From positions 62,001-126,000 of the forward strand of contig PGXL01000002.1 of NCBI GenBank assembly GCA_002839095.1: a stretch of DNA of 64,000 nucleotides, in the 5' to 3' direction. Both the position numbers and the translations under genes were made by a program. The stretch comes from Tenericutes bacterium HGW-Tenericutes-2 (GTDB lineage Bacteria; Bacillota_I; Bacilli_A; Acholeplasmatales; Acholeplasmataceae). Below, one piece after another: positions 8,654 to 17,701 of this stretch (positions are counted from its first letter, which is position 1; each line of letters starts with the position of its first letter). The notes beneath the pieces were generated by a model. The model was given only the letters and a program-made list of their open reading frames with translations, was not told where the DNA came from and made no database searches.

Positions 8654-10429
8654 ATGCTATTCGGGAAACACTTTAGAAAGTACTATTTAAAATATAGCTT
8701 GTTCTTTTTAGTTGGAGCGGCTGTTTTAATATTTGTTGACTGGGTCCAACTTGATATTCCAATGCTTGTAGGACGTATTATTGATACCTTAAAATCAGGT
8801 AGTGCAAGTAGTGAGTCTATTGAAGCAGCGATCTTAAGAATTGCATCACTAGCAGTCATGATCACTGTTGGTAGATTTTTATGGAGATATACTATCTTTG
8901 GAGCATCTAGAAGAATTGAATATCATTTAAGAAATGAGATGTTTGGCCAAGCGACTAAGCTATCACAAAGCTTTTATAGTCAAGAAAAGGTCGGAGGCTT
9001 AATGACTCACTTCATTAATGACCTAGAAGCTGTTCGTATGTCATTCGGTCCAGGGATTTTAATGCTCGTTGATGGTTTAACATTAGGTGGCTTTGCATTA
9101 TATAGAATGGCTAACTTGAATGCTAGACTTACATTTTATGCAGCAATCCCAATGGTTTTATTAACAATCATTTTAGTATTTATTAGAAAGGTTATTTCTA
9201 AAAAGTTTAAGGAACGCCAACAAGCGTTTGAGAATTTAAGTGACTTTACTCAAGAAAACTTTTCTGGTATTACAGTTATTAAAGCATTCGTTAGGGAATT
9301 AAAGGAAGCAATGTTCTTTAATAAGAAGAATATGGAGCTTTACGATAAAAATTTAAAATTTATTAAATACATTATTATAATTAATATTGCAGTAGGTATC
9401 GCTTTAAATATCGTGATCTTGTCAATCCTATTGTTTGGTAGTTATCTTGTCATCTACGGTGGAGCAAATGGCTTTACTGCGGGACAATTAACAGAATATT
9501 TAAGCTATTTCTTCGCACTTATTTGGCCAACCATGGCAATCTCACAATTTATTCAAATTCAAAGTCAGGCTAAGGGTAGTGCTGATCGAATTGGTAAATT
9601 TTTAGACCGAGAAATTGAAATTAAAGATAGCGAAAATGCGATTGTCAATGATAATTTAAAGGGTTCAATAAAGGTAGATAACTTAACATTCCAATATCCC
9701 GATGGATCTTCACCAGTTTTAAATAATGTCTCATTTGAAATTAACCAGGGTGAAATGGTTGGGGTTTTAGGTCGTACAGGAAGTGGTAAGAGTAGCTTAG
9801 TAGATCTATTACTACGTATCTATAACTTAGATAAAAATCAAGTTTATATCGATGGCATCGATATTATGGATTTATCGATTCATTCCGTTAGAAACGCGAT
9901 AGGATATGTCCCTCAGGATAATTTCTTATTCTCGGATACAATTACAAATAACATTGGCTTTGCCTTAGAAAATCCGACTGAAGATATGGTTGTTGAATCA
10001 GCAAAGCTAGCAGATGTCTATGAAAATGTTTCCGAATTTAAGGAAGGCTTTGAAACGATGCTTGGTGAACGAGGTGTAACGGTATCTGGTGGTCAAAAAC
10101 AAAGAATATCGATTGCACGTGCATTAGCTAAAAATCCAGAAGTACTCATATTAGATGATTCAGTTTCAGCAGTAGATACTAAAACTGAGGAAGCTATCAT
10201 TAAAAATCTTCACCGGATTAGAAAAGGAAAAACAACTATATTTATTGCACATCGAATTTCAACTGTTAAAAAGATGGATAAAATCATTTTACTTGACCAA
10301 GGAAGAGTTGTAGCAATTGGTAATCATCAACAATTGATGAAGACCTCTGAGCTATATCAAGATATGGTTAAGCGTCAAACATTAGAAAATCTAGTTCAAG
10401 GAGGTGGAGTACAGCATGAAGGACTTTAA
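8654..10429 (+). CDS. ABC exporter, degenerate-site half of a heterodimer
   Basis: A 591-residue type IV (multidrug-type) ABC exporter: six membrane helices in the first 320 residues, then a nucleotide-binding domain with Walker A GRTGSGKS near 377, signature VSGGQKQR near 478 and Walker B LILDDS near 501. The residue after Walker B is Asp rather than the catalytic Glu, as in the degenerate subunits of BmrCD/LmrCD-type heterodimers. The partner gene overlaps its end by 14 bases and has the canonical Glu. The pair probably exports drugs, lipids or peptides; the substrate is not readable. The start at ATG 8654 follows AAGGAG. Confidence 0.88.
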   Translation: MLFGKHFRKYYLKYSLFFLVGAAVLIFVDWVQLDIPMLVGRIIDTLKSGSASSESIEAAILRIASLAVMITVGRFLWRYTIFGASRRIEYHLRNEMFGQATKLSQSFYSQEKVGGLMTHFINDLEAVRMSFGPGILMLVDGLTLGGFALYRMANLNARLTFYAAIPMVLLTIILVFIRKVISKKFKERQQAFENLSDFTQENFSGITVIKAFVRELKEAMFFNKKNMELYDKNLKFIKYIIIINIAVGIALNIVILSILLFGSYLVIYGGANGFTAGQLTEYLSYFFALIWPTMAISQFIQIQSQAKGSADRIGKFLDREIEIKDSENAIVNDNLKGSIKVDNLTFQYPDGSSPVLNNVSFEINQGEMVGVLGRTGSGKSSLVDLLLRIYNLDKNQVYIDGIDIMDLSIHSVRNAIGYVPQDNFLFSDTITNNIGFALENPTEDMVVESAKLADVYENVSEFKEGFETMLGERGVTVSGGQKQRISIARALAKNPEVLILDDSVSAVDTKTEEAIIKNLHRIRKGKTTIFIAHRISTVKKMDKIILLDQGRVVAIGNHQQLMKTSELYQDMVKRQTLENLVQGGGVQHEGL

Positions 10430-12212
10430 GGACAACACCCGTGAACGTAGTGACAAAGAGGTATTAAGACGTCTTGTAGGCTATATGAAGCCTTATTGGA
10501 AGGAATTTATAGTCATTTCTTTATTGTTATTAATTTCCTTAGCAATCCAATTGTTACCTCCATTCTTAATTGGTAGAACAGTGGATACAGTCAGTGATCC
10601 AATATTATCTAGGGATGAAAAGATTCAGTACATGATTTTACTGAGCATCTTCTTTATCATCGCACTAGCAATAGGTAATTTTGTTCAATATATTCAAAAC
10701 ATCATGCTACAAAAGGTTGGTCAAAAGACAGTTGTTACATTAAGAAATGAAGTTTTCAATCATATCGAGAATCTTTCAATTGGTCAAATCAATCAAGTCC
10801 CTGTAGGGAAGCTTGTTACTAGAGTAACCAATGATACCAATACGATTAGCGATATGTACACCAATGTAGCAATTAATCTAGTTAAAAATATGCTCTATTT
10901 AGTTGCAGTACTTGTTGTATTATTAATTATTAGCATTAAAATCACTTTATACTTAATGCTTGTTATTCCTGTATTATTATTCGCAACCTATTTATTCAGA
11001 AAGTTTTCTAGAGCATCCTATCGAAGAGTTCGTGCAAATGTCTCTGAGGTCAATGCATTTTTATCAGAAAATCTATCCGGTATGAAGGTCACTCAAATTT
11101 TCAATCAAGAAACAAAGAAAAGAAGAGAATTTAAAGGACATAGCTTAAAGCTAAGAAATAGCTATCTACAAGAAATACTAGTATTTGGTATTTATAGACC
11201 AATCGTCTATGCATTATCGATGGTTGGAGCTGTGATTGCACTTTATTTAGGATATCAAGAAGTTATGGCAGGTATCTTAACAGCAGGTATCCTATTCACC
11301 TATTATACCTATGTAGGTGACTTCTTTGAACCAGTTCAGCAGTTAGCTGAACAGTTTAATACACTTCAAAATGCCTTTGCAAGTGCTGAAAAAGTATTTG
11401 ACGTATTGGATACAAAACCAGATATTGTTGATCAAGAGGATGCAATCGAATTAGAAAGATTTAGTGGAGCAATCGAATTTAGGGATGTATGGTTTTCCTA
11501 TCTTCCAGATGAATGGGTTTTAAGAGGTGTATCCTTTAAGGTCAATCCAGGTGATACAGTAGCCTTTGTAGGTGCAACCGGTTCAGGTAAAACAACAATC
11601 CTAGGATTAATTGTTAGAAACTATGAAATTCAAAAGGGTCAAATTTTAATTGATGGTATTGATATCCATCAAATCAAGCGCTCAAGCTTGAGAAAGCATA
11701 TCGGTCAAATGCTTCAGGATGTATTCCTATTTAGTGGAACTATTGAAGAAAATATCACGCTACGTGATGACTCAATCACGAAGGATGAAGTGATTCATGC
11801 ATCCGAATATGTTGGAGCGAATACATTTATTGATAAGCTTCCTGAAGGATACAATCACGTTGTTTTAGAAAGAGGAAACAATTTTTCTAGTGGACAACGT
11901 CAATTGATTTCATTTGCTAGAGCACTCGTTTATAAGCCTAGCCTAATGATTTTAGATGAAGCAACAGCAAATATTGATAGTGAAACCGAAGAGTTAATTC
12001 AAGAATCATTAGAAAAAATGATGAACATCTCAACGATGTTAATCGTTGCCCATAGACTTTCAACCATTCAGCATGCCGATAAGATTATCGTGATGCAAAA
12101 GGGTGAAATCAAGGAAAGTGGAAGTCATCAAGAGCTACTTAGACAAAAGGGCTTATATTACAATCTTTACCAGCTTCAATATGATGAAAAGGAAGCTACA
12201 ACTGAAATATAA
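10416..12212 (+). CDS. ABC exporter, catalytic half of a heterodimer
   Basis: About 598 residues: six-helix membrane domain (to about 325), then a nucleotide-binding domain with Walker A GATGSGKT, signature FSSGQRQ and Walker B LMILDEAT with the canonical Glu. The signature starts with SSGQ, not SGGQ, as expected for the half whose signature faces the degenerate site. It works with the preceding gene (14-base overlap). I take ATG 10416, after AAGGAGG; a GTG at 10404 lies within that ribosome binding site. A terminator follows, separating it from tldD. Confidence 0.89.
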   Translation: MKDFKDNTRERSDKEVLRRLVGYMKPYWKEFIVISLLLLISLAIQLLPPFLIGRTVDTVSDPILSRDEKIQYMILLSIFFIIALAIGNFVQYIQNIMLQKVGQKTVVTLRNEVFNHIENLSIGQINQVPVGKLVTRVTNDTNTISDMYTNVAINLVKNMLYLVAVLVVLLIISIKITLYLMLVIPVLLFATYLFRKFSRASYRRVRANVSEVNAFLSENLSGMKVTQIFNQETKKRREFKGHSLKLRNSYLQEILVFGIYRPIVYALSMVGAVIALYLGYQEVMAGILTAGILFTYYTYVGDFFEPVQQLAEQFNTLQNAFASAEKVFDVLDTKPDIVDQEDAIELERFSGAIEFRDVWFSYLPDEWVLRGVSFKVNPGDTVAFVGATGSGKTTILGLIVRNYEIQKGQILIDGIDIHQIKRSSLRKHIGQMLQDVFLFSGTIEENITLRDDSITKDEVIHASEYVGANTFIDKLPEGYNHVVLERGNNFSSGQRQLISFARALVYKPSLMILDEATANIDSETEELIQESLEKMMNISTMLIVAHRLSTIQHADKIIVMQKGEIKESGSHQELLRQKGLYYNLYQLQYDEKEATTEI

Positions 12213-12222
12213 AAGGTAAATT

Positions 12223-12249
12223 AAGGAGATTTTTAATAGTCTCCTTTTT
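12223..12249 (+). terminator. Terminator after the first ABC exporter operon
   Basis: AAGGAGA (12223-12229) pairs with TCTCCTT (12240-12246), followed by TTT. The stem is short (7 bp) with a 10-base AT loop. Confidence 0.6.
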
Positions 12250-12308
12250 ATTCGTTTGATATATTAACTAAAATCCCTTACAATAGATATGAGAAAAGAG
12301 GTAATGTT

Positions 12309-13694
12309 ATGCTAGAAAAAGATATATTACAAAGACTATTAAATGAAGCAATGACAACAGGTGCTGATTTCGCAGAAATCTATTTAGAAGACACCAAATC
12401 ATCAATGATTCGAGTGATGAATGGCGATGTAACATCCATAGATAGAGGAAATGTATTTGGTGCAGGTATTAGACTAATTTTAGGTCTTGATGAGGTTTAT
12501 GGATATACCAATCAAATATCCGAGGATGCAATCCTAACAATTATTAAGAATTTGAGAGCATCATTTCATTCGACTCCTATTCAAGCAAAGCCTTTAGGAG
12601 CGAAAAAACCATTTCAGTATCTCATCAAAAAGCCAATGCATAAGGTTCCTGTCAAAGTCAAAACAGATCAGCTTCAAGAGCTTTCTAAAATCATGAGTGC
12701 GAAGGATAAAAGAATTGTTCAAGCAGTTGCTGTTTTAGTTGAGAATGAACAAAATGTTTTGATTGCGAATTCAGATGGTATTTATCAAGATGATATAAGA
12801 ACTTATACAAGATTAACATTGATGTCAGCAGCAGAAGAAAATGGATTAATGCAACAAGCATATGAAAGTCCAGGACGTCATATGGGCTATGAGCTACTAG
12901 ATGAAATAGATTTCAAAACACTCGCTGATGAGGTTGCTACTTCGGCAATTACTTTATTATCAGCAGAAGAAATGACACCACAGGTTATGCCAGTCGTACT
13001 TCATAATGGATTTGGAGGAGTTATTTTCCATGAAGCATGTGGTCACCCACTTGAAGCAACTGCGGTTGCTAAAGGATTATCACCATTCGCGAATAAGCTG
13101 GGTGAAAGAATTGGTAGTGATAAGGTCACTGCCTATGATGAAGGCGACTTAGATGGTGAATGGGGTAGTCTTAACTTTGATGATGAAGGCATGAAAACTC
13201 AGAAAAATCTATTAATAGAAAACGGAATTTTAAAGGGTTATTTAATCGATTATCGGAATGCTAGAAAAATGAAGATGGATCCAACAGGATCTGGAAGAAG
13301 ACAATCCTATAAATTCTCACCAACCTCGAGAATGAATTCAACCTATATCGCGAAGGGTACAGATAAGTTTGAAGATATTATAAAGGATACAAAATATGGA
13401 TTATTTGCTAAAAAGCTAGGTGGTGGTACGGTTGTACCAGCAACTGGTGAGTTTAACTTCGCAGTTCAAGAGGGATATATGATTGAAGATGGCAGGATAA
13501 CTAAGCCTGTAAGAGGAGCGATGCTCATCGGTCATGGTAAGGATATTTTGTTTAAAATTGATAGAGTATCCGATAATCTATCATTTGGACAAGGCATGTG
13601 TGGTTCAATATCTGGAAGTATTCCAGTTGATGTTGGTCAACCATCAATCCGTGTATCAGAAATGACCGTCGGTGGTTCAGGAGGTAAGAAATAA
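12309..13694 (+). CDS. tldD: TldD-family metalloprotease, catalytic subunit
   Basis: TldD and TldE form a heterodimeric zinc protease that cuts unfolded peptides; in E. coli it matures microcin B17 and degrades CcdA. The 461-residue protein has the zinc-binding HEACGHPLEA motif (HExxxH, near residue 242) that marks the active TldD subunit, and the family C-terminal segment ending in a Gly/Ser-rich VGGSGGKK. Length is close to the usual 450-480. Its stop overlaps the start of the partner by one base (TAATG), so the two are translationally coupled. No modified-peptide gene or gyrase-toxin module is visible nearby, so the natural substrate is unknown. Confidence 0.93.
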   Translation: MLEKDILQRLLNEAMTTGADFAEIYLEDTKSSMIRVMNGDVTSIDRGNVFGAGIRLILGLDEVYGYTNQISEDAILTIIKNLRASFHSTPIQAKPLGAKKPFQYLIKKPMHKVPVKVKTDQLQELSKIMSAKDKRIVQAVAVLVENEQNVLIANSDGIYQDDIRTYTRLTLMSAAEENGLMQQAYESPGRHMGYELLDEIDFKTLADEVATSAITLLSAEEMTPQVMPVVLHNGFGGVIFHEACGHPLEATAVAKGLSPFANKLGERIGSDKVTAYDEGDLDGEWGSLNFDDEGMKTQKNLLIENGILKGYLIDYRNARKMKMDPTGSGRRQSYKFSPTSRMNSTYIAKGTDKFEDIIKDTKYGLFAKKLGGGTVVPATGEFNFAVQEGYMIEDGRITKPVRGAMLIGHGKDILFKIDRVSDNLSFGQGMCGSISGSIPVDVGQPSIRVSEMTVGGSGGKK

Positions 13695-15001
13695 TGTTTA
13701 AAAAATGGATAGCATTAGGCTTATCAAAGGGAATTACTGATCTTGAAATATTTGCAGTTCAAAGTCAAAGCTTGAAGCTTTCAGTATATCAAGGAAAGCT
13801 TGATCAACACGTTCAAAGTAATGTTGAATCGGTAACGATTAGAGGAATTTATGACAGTAAGCTTTCAACAGTTCGCTTTGAAAATCTATCAGATGAAAAT
13901 GCAGCATTGATGCTAGATGAGCTGATAGAAAATGCAAAAGCACTTACTGTAGTAGAACCAGCAATCATTTATGAAGGCTCAAAGGAATACCCTGTGGTTA
14001 AGGATGAACTGTTCGATTTCTCAGCAGTTGATGTAACAAAGAAAATCCAATTATTACTCGATTTAGAAAAATACATATTAGAGAATAAGCTCACAAGTCA
14101 GGTTCAAACATCTCTATATCAAGAAGTAGATACTAAGACAACCTTAGTCAATTCAAAAGGATTAAACCTAACAAGAAGAAATCGATTCGCATACGCATAT
14201 GCAATTGCTGTCCTTGGAATAGATAACGATATCGTGACATCCTATGATGTTAAGCTAGCTAAATCCTTTGATGAATTTAACGCTAGAGAAATGGCAAATG
14301 AAACCGTACAAAAAGGAATTATCAAATTAGGGGGAACCTCTATACCTTCAGGTGAATACCCAGTCGTATTTTCTAATGAAATGTTTTCAGATTTAATCGA
14401 AGTATTTTCTCCTGTTTTTTCAGGAGAAGCTGCCTATAGAAAGCTTACTCAATTAAAGGATAAAGTCAATCAACAGATTGCAGGAAAAGAAATTAATATC
14501 ATTGATGACCCACTATCAGATTTAGCTTATTTTAAAAATCCTTTTGATGATGAAGGGGTCGCATGTAAAAAAAGATATGTTATCGAAAATGGCGTCTTTA
14601 AGGGATTTAATCACAATCTTAAAACAGCAAAAATATTTAATGAAGAACCAACTGGTAATGGATTTGGTGGAGGTATATCCTCTACGAACTTATACCTAGA
14701 ACCAACCAATTTATCCTTTGATGAAATGATTAAGCCAATTGAAAAAGGAGTTTATATTACTTCATTAATTGGACTTCATGCAGGTGTTAAAACAGTTTCA
14801 GGAGCTTTCAATTTACAGGCATCTGGACAAATGATCGAAAGTGGGAAATTAACTAAAGCTGTCAAAATGATTGTAGTTTCAGGTAACTTCTTTGAAATAC
14901 TAAATCAGGTTTCAGGAATATCATCTGACCTTAAATTTAACACTTCAGGAACAGGTAGTCCATCGGTATTTATTAAGTCATTAGTTATAGGAGGAGAATA
15001 A
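13694..15001 (+). CDS. pmbA: TldE/PmbA-family subunit of the TldD protease
   Basis: A 435-residue member of the PmbA/TldE family, the non-catalytic partner that shapes the chamber of the TldD heterodimer. It aligns with the family along its length (for example SKGLNLTRRNRFAYAYA near 155 and PTGNGFGGG near 318) and lacks the HExxxH zinc motif, as expected. Coupled to tldD by a one-base stop/start overlap and followed after two bases by an aldo/keto reductase, giving a three-gene operon. Confidence 0.92.
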   Translation: MFKKWIALGLSKGITDLEIFAVQSQSLKLSVYQGKLDQHVQSNVESVTIRGIYDSKLSTVRFENLSDENAALMLDELIENAKALTVVEPAIIYEGSKEYPVVKDELFDFSAVDVTKKIQLLLDLEKYILENKLTSQVQTSLYQEVDTKTTLVNSKGLNLTRRNRFAYAYAIAVLGIDNDIVTSYDVKLAKSFDEFNAREMANETVQKGIIKLGGTSIPSGEYPVVFSNEMFSDLIEVFSPVFSGEAAYRKLTQLKDKVNQQIAGKEINIIDDPLSDLAYFKNPFDDEGVACKKRYVIENGVFKGFNHNLKTAKIFNEEPTGNGFGGGISSTNLYLEPTNLSFDEMIKPIEKGVYITSLIGLHAGVKTVSGAFNLQASGQMIESGKLTKAVKMIVVSGNFFEILNQVSGISSDLKFNTSGTGSPSVFIKSLVIGGE

Positions 15002-15003
15002 TA

Positions 15004-15996
15004 ATGTTTGAAGCAAACGAAGATCGTTATCAAAAAATGATATATCGTAGATTAGGAACAAGTGGGCTAAAACTCCCTGTTTTATCCATGGGTTTATGGC
15101 AAAACTTTGGTGCGGATAATGACTATGAAAAATGCTATGAAATTATTAAAGAAGCATTCAATCATGGGATTACGCACTTCGACTTAGCTAACAATTATGG
15201 TCCACCTCCAGGATATGCAGAAAGCATGTTTGGAAGAATGCTTAAGGATGGTTTAATGAAGTACCGTGACGAATTAATTATTTCTACGAAGGCTGGATAT
15301 GGCATGTGGGCTGGTCCATATGGCGACCTTGGTTCTAGAAAATATTTGATGGCCTCAATCGATCAATCCTTAGCAAGACTAGGTATTTCATACGTTGATA
15401 TTTTTTATCACCACCGCTTTGATTATGATACTGACCTAAGAGAAACCATGCTAGCATTAAGAGATATAGTATTACAAGGAAAAGCATTATATGTTGGACT
15501 TTCTAACTATAATAGTGAACAACTCAAAAGAGCTTCAGCAATATTAAATGAGTTGAATGTTCCATTTGTAATCACTCAACCGTCCTATAGCATGCTCAAC
15601 AAATGGATTGAAAAGGATAACCTATTAGAAACACAATATAGCTTAGGTGGCGGAACCATTTGTTTTTCTGCACTCCAACAAGGTCTATTAACTAATAAAT
15701 ACATCAATGAAATTCCTGAGGACTCAAGAGCAAAAAATCCTAATTCAATGTGGTTAAAGGAAAAAGATATTACTCCAGAGTATAGAGCAAAAATGAAAAA
15801 GCTTGATGTGATTGCTAAAAATAGAAATCAATCGATTGCTCAACTCGCACTCGCATGGACGTTACGAAATGAGAAAATGACATCAACACTGATCTCAACA
15901 TCAAAAATTTCTCAGCTTTATGAAAACCTTGAAACACTCAAGCATCTTGAGTTTACTAAAGAAGAACTTAACGCAATTGAAGATGCTTTAAAGTAA
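15004..15996 (+). CDS. Aldo/keto reductase, YghZ-like (AKR14)
   Basis: The 330-residue protein has the (beta/alpha)8 aldo/keto reductase tetrad: Asp in HFDLANNYG, Tyr four residues later, Lys in STKAGYG and His in FYHHRFD. The N-terminus (RRLGTSGLKLPVLSMGLWQNFG) and the NNYGPPPGYAE insert match the YghZ subfamily, which reduces L-glyceraldehyde 3-phosphate and methylglyoxal with NADPH. Role here is likely detoxification of reactive aldehydes, inferred from the family. Last gene of the tldD operon; a clear terminator follows. Confidence 0.9.
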   Translation: MFEANEDRYQKMIYRRLGTSGLKLPVLSMGLWQNFGADNDYEKCYEIIKEAFNHGITHFDLANNYGPPPGYAESMFGRMLKDGLMKYRDELIISTKAGYGMWAGPYGDLGSRKYLMASIDQSLARLGISYVDIFYHHRFDYDTDLRETMLALRDIVLQGKALYVGLSNYNSEQLKRASAILNELNVPFVITQPSYSMLNKWIEKDNLLETQYSLGGGTICFSALQQGLLTNKYINEIPEDSRAKNPNSMWLKEKDITPEYRAKMKKLDVIAKNRNQSIAQLALAWTLRNEKMTSTLISTSKISQLYENLETLKHLEFTKEELNAIEDALK

Positions 15997-16000
15997 ACCA

Positions 16001-16030
16001 AAAGACCGATTTTTATCGGTTTTTTCTTTT
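16001..16030 (+). terminator. Terminator after the aldo/keto reductase gene
   Basis: AAAGACCGAT and ATCGGTTTTT pair (one G-T) around TTTT and lead into a T-rich tract. Confidence 0.85.
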
Positions 16031-16035
16031 TTCTA

Positions 16036-16064
16036 TTGACAATTAGATTTTATAGTGCTAAACT
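16036..16064 (+). promoter_or_regulatory. Promoter of the ZIP transporter/DtxR operon
   Basis: TTGACA (16036-16041), 17-bp spacer, TAAACT (16059-16064). The -35 is perfect and the -10 is partial, consistent with a regulated promoter. Confidence 0.6.
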
Positions 16065-16072
16065 TAACTTGG

Positions 16073-16092
16073 TTTTAAGGCATACCTGAAAA
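16073..16092. promoter_or_regulatory. Probable DtxR/MntR-type operator
   Basis: TTTTAAGG, CATA, CCTGAAAA: an inverted repeat with 7 of 8 matching positions placed just downstream of the -10 box. The AAGG-CATA-CCT core resembles the AGGxxNNxxCCT operators of DtxR/MntR/IdeR proteins, and the operon encodes such a regulator. Confidence 0.55.
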
Positions 16093-16115
16093 CTAGAAAG
16101 AATTTGGTGATTATA

Positions 16116-16940
16116 ATGCTAACTTGGTTTATGGGCTTAGATGGTTGGGTACAAGCATTAATCGGAACATTATTTACATGGGGATTAACAGCGCTTGGTG
16201 CTGGTCTTGTTTTCTTTTTCAAAAACATCCAGCGTGATATATTTAATTTAATGCTTGGTTTCGCATCAGGTGTTATGATTGCAGCAAGCTTTTGGAGCCT
16301 ACTTGCTCCTGCTATAGAAATGGCTGATGAGCAAGGAGCTATTTCATGGCTTGTTGTTGCTATAGGTTTTGCATTAGGTGGAATTTTCTTATTCATCGCA
16401 GACAAAACAGTTCCTCATATGCATTTTGGCTTCAATCATGATAAAGAAGGTTTACCCACAAAATTAAAAAGAAATATTTTATTAGTTTTTTCTATCACAC
16501 TACATAACATACCTGAAGGTTTAGCAGTTGGTGTAGCATTTGGTGCTATCCAATACATTTCAGGTGATCCACTCGCTGCAACACTATCTGCAATTGGTCT
16601 AGCAATAGGGATTGGTATTCAAAACTTTCCAGAAGGTGCAGCAGTTTCCATTCCTCTTAGACAAGAGGGGATGTCTAGAAGAAAGGCATTCATGTATGGA
16701 CAAGCATCTGGCTTAGTAGAACCTATAGCTGGGGTATTTGGAGCTATTTTAGTGACCTACGTAAGTGTTATACTTCCTTATGCATTAGCATTTGCTGCAG
16801 GAGCAATGATTTATGTTGTTGTTGAAGAACTAATTCCAGAAGCACAGCAAAAACAAACTCCAAAGGGTGCACACTATGCAGTTTTAGGTGTGATGGTTGG
16901 ATTTATTATAATGATGATGCTAGATGTAGCATTAGGATGA
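16116..16940 (+). CDS. ZIP-family metal transporter (GufA-like)
   Basis: About 274 residues with eight predicted membrane helices. The metal path of the ZIP family is clear: HNIPEGLAVG in helix 4 and NFPEGAAVS in helix 5, with EEL in a later helix. ZIP proteins move Zn, Fe or Mn into the cytoplasm. ATG 16116 has GGTGA five bases upstream; GTG 16107 and TTG 16104 are alternatives. Followed after 19 bases by a DtxR-family regulator gene and preceded by a DtxR-like operator, so metal-repressed uptake is the likely logic. Confidence 0.92.
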   Translation: MLTWFMGLDGWVQALIGTLFTWGLTALGAGLVFFFKNIQRDIFNLMLGFASGVMIAASFWSLLAPAIEMADEQGAISWLVVAIGFALGGIFLFIADKTVPHMHFGFNHDKEGLPTKLKRNILLVFSITLHNIPEGLAVGVAFGAIQYISGDPLAATLSAIGLAIGIGIQNFPEGAAVSIPLRQEGMSRRKAFMYGQASGLVEPIAGVFGAILVTYVSVILPYALAFAAGAMIYVVVEELIPEAQQKQTPKGAHYAVLGVMVGFIIMMMLDVALG

Positions 16941-16959
16941 AAAAAAGAGGTGAGTTATT

Positions 16960-17619
16960 TTGAATAGGGCGGAAGAAGATTATATAAAAATGATTTATGA
17001 GTTAACCGTTGAAAAAGATCTTTTAATGATCAAAACCAACGAACTATCTGAACGCTTCGGATTTTCTGATCAAAGTGTCAATGAAATGATCAAAAAACTT
17101 GAGGTTAAGCATCTTGTATCATTTGTTCCCTACAAGGGAGTCTCTTTAACTTCTAAGGGTAAGTCGGTTGCTATTCGAATGATTCGAGCACACCGTATTT
17201 GGGAAGTCTTTTTAACACAAAAATTAGGGTTTTCTTGGGAGAGTGTACATGAGGATGCAGAAATGCTCGAGCATGCAACAAGCCCTGAGGTTCTTGAAAG
17301 TCTCTATAAATATTTAGGTAGTCCAAAATTTTGTCAGCATGGTAATCCAATTCCTGATTTAAAGGGTAAAATGGAAAAATCAGCGACACTATCTTTAGAT
17401 GAACTTGAAAAGGGTGAGGTTTTCGAAATCACTAGAGTTCTTGATGTTAAGGAACTTCTCGTCTTCTTAAATGAAAATGAGATTAAATTACATGATCGAT
17501 ATGAATTGATTGAAAAAGATAGTTTTAATGGAATGATTAAAATCAAAGATCAAGATAGGACAAAGATTATCAGTATAAAAACTGCAAAAATGCTCTTTGG
17601 ACATCGGTTTAACTCATAA
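16960..17619 (+). CDS. DtxR/MntR-family metal-dependent repressor
   Basis: A 219-residue regulator with the DtxR layout: winged HTH (about 1-70, SDQSVNEMIKKLEVKHL as recognition region), dimerisation helices with metal-site residues (RAHRIWEVF, HEDAEMLEHA) and CQHGNPIPD, like the CPxGNPIP segment of DtxR/IdeR, then a C-terminal FeoA/SH3-like domain (about 145-219). Such proteins repress metal importers when Fe or Mn is sufficient. TTG 16960 is the start, eight bases after AGAGGTG. In an operon with the ZIP gene; it probably binds the inverted repeat at 16073-16092. Confidence 0.9.
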   Translation: MNRAEEDYIKMIYELTVEKDLLMIKTNELSERFGFSDQSVNEMIKKLEVKHLVSFVPYKGVSLTSKGKSVAIRMIRAHRIWEVFLTQKLGFSWESVHEDAEMLEHATSPEVLESLYKYLGSPKFCQHGNPIPDLKGKMEKSATLSLDELEKGEVFEITRVLDVKELLVFLNENEIKLHDRYELIEKDSFNGMIKIKDQDRTKIISIKTAKMLFGHRFNS

Positions 17620-17645
17620 ACACCAATCGATTTGGTGTTTTTTCT
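17618..17645 (+). terminator. Terminator between dtxR-type gene and mgtE
   Basis: AAACACCAA and TTGGTGTTT pair perfectly around TCGAT and run into more Ts. It overlaps the stop codon of the regulator and separates it from mgtE. Confidence 0.88.
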
Positions 17646-17701
17646 TAAGAAAGATAAAGAAAATCCGTGTTAAAATAGAAGAAATGGAAAGGGGTAGTAC
17701 A

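Noticed and set aside
17597-17701. Longer start for the first mgtE gene
   Set aside because: It would place a clear intrinsic terminator (17618-17645) inside the gene, and residues before 17702 do not match MgtE. ATG 17702 has a good ribosome binding site.
17620-17701. M-box magnesium riboswitch before mgtE
   Set aside because: The leader is under 90 bases and mostly terminator plus promoter; there is no room for an M-box. Likewise no T-box fits before glyS and no S-box before cysK.
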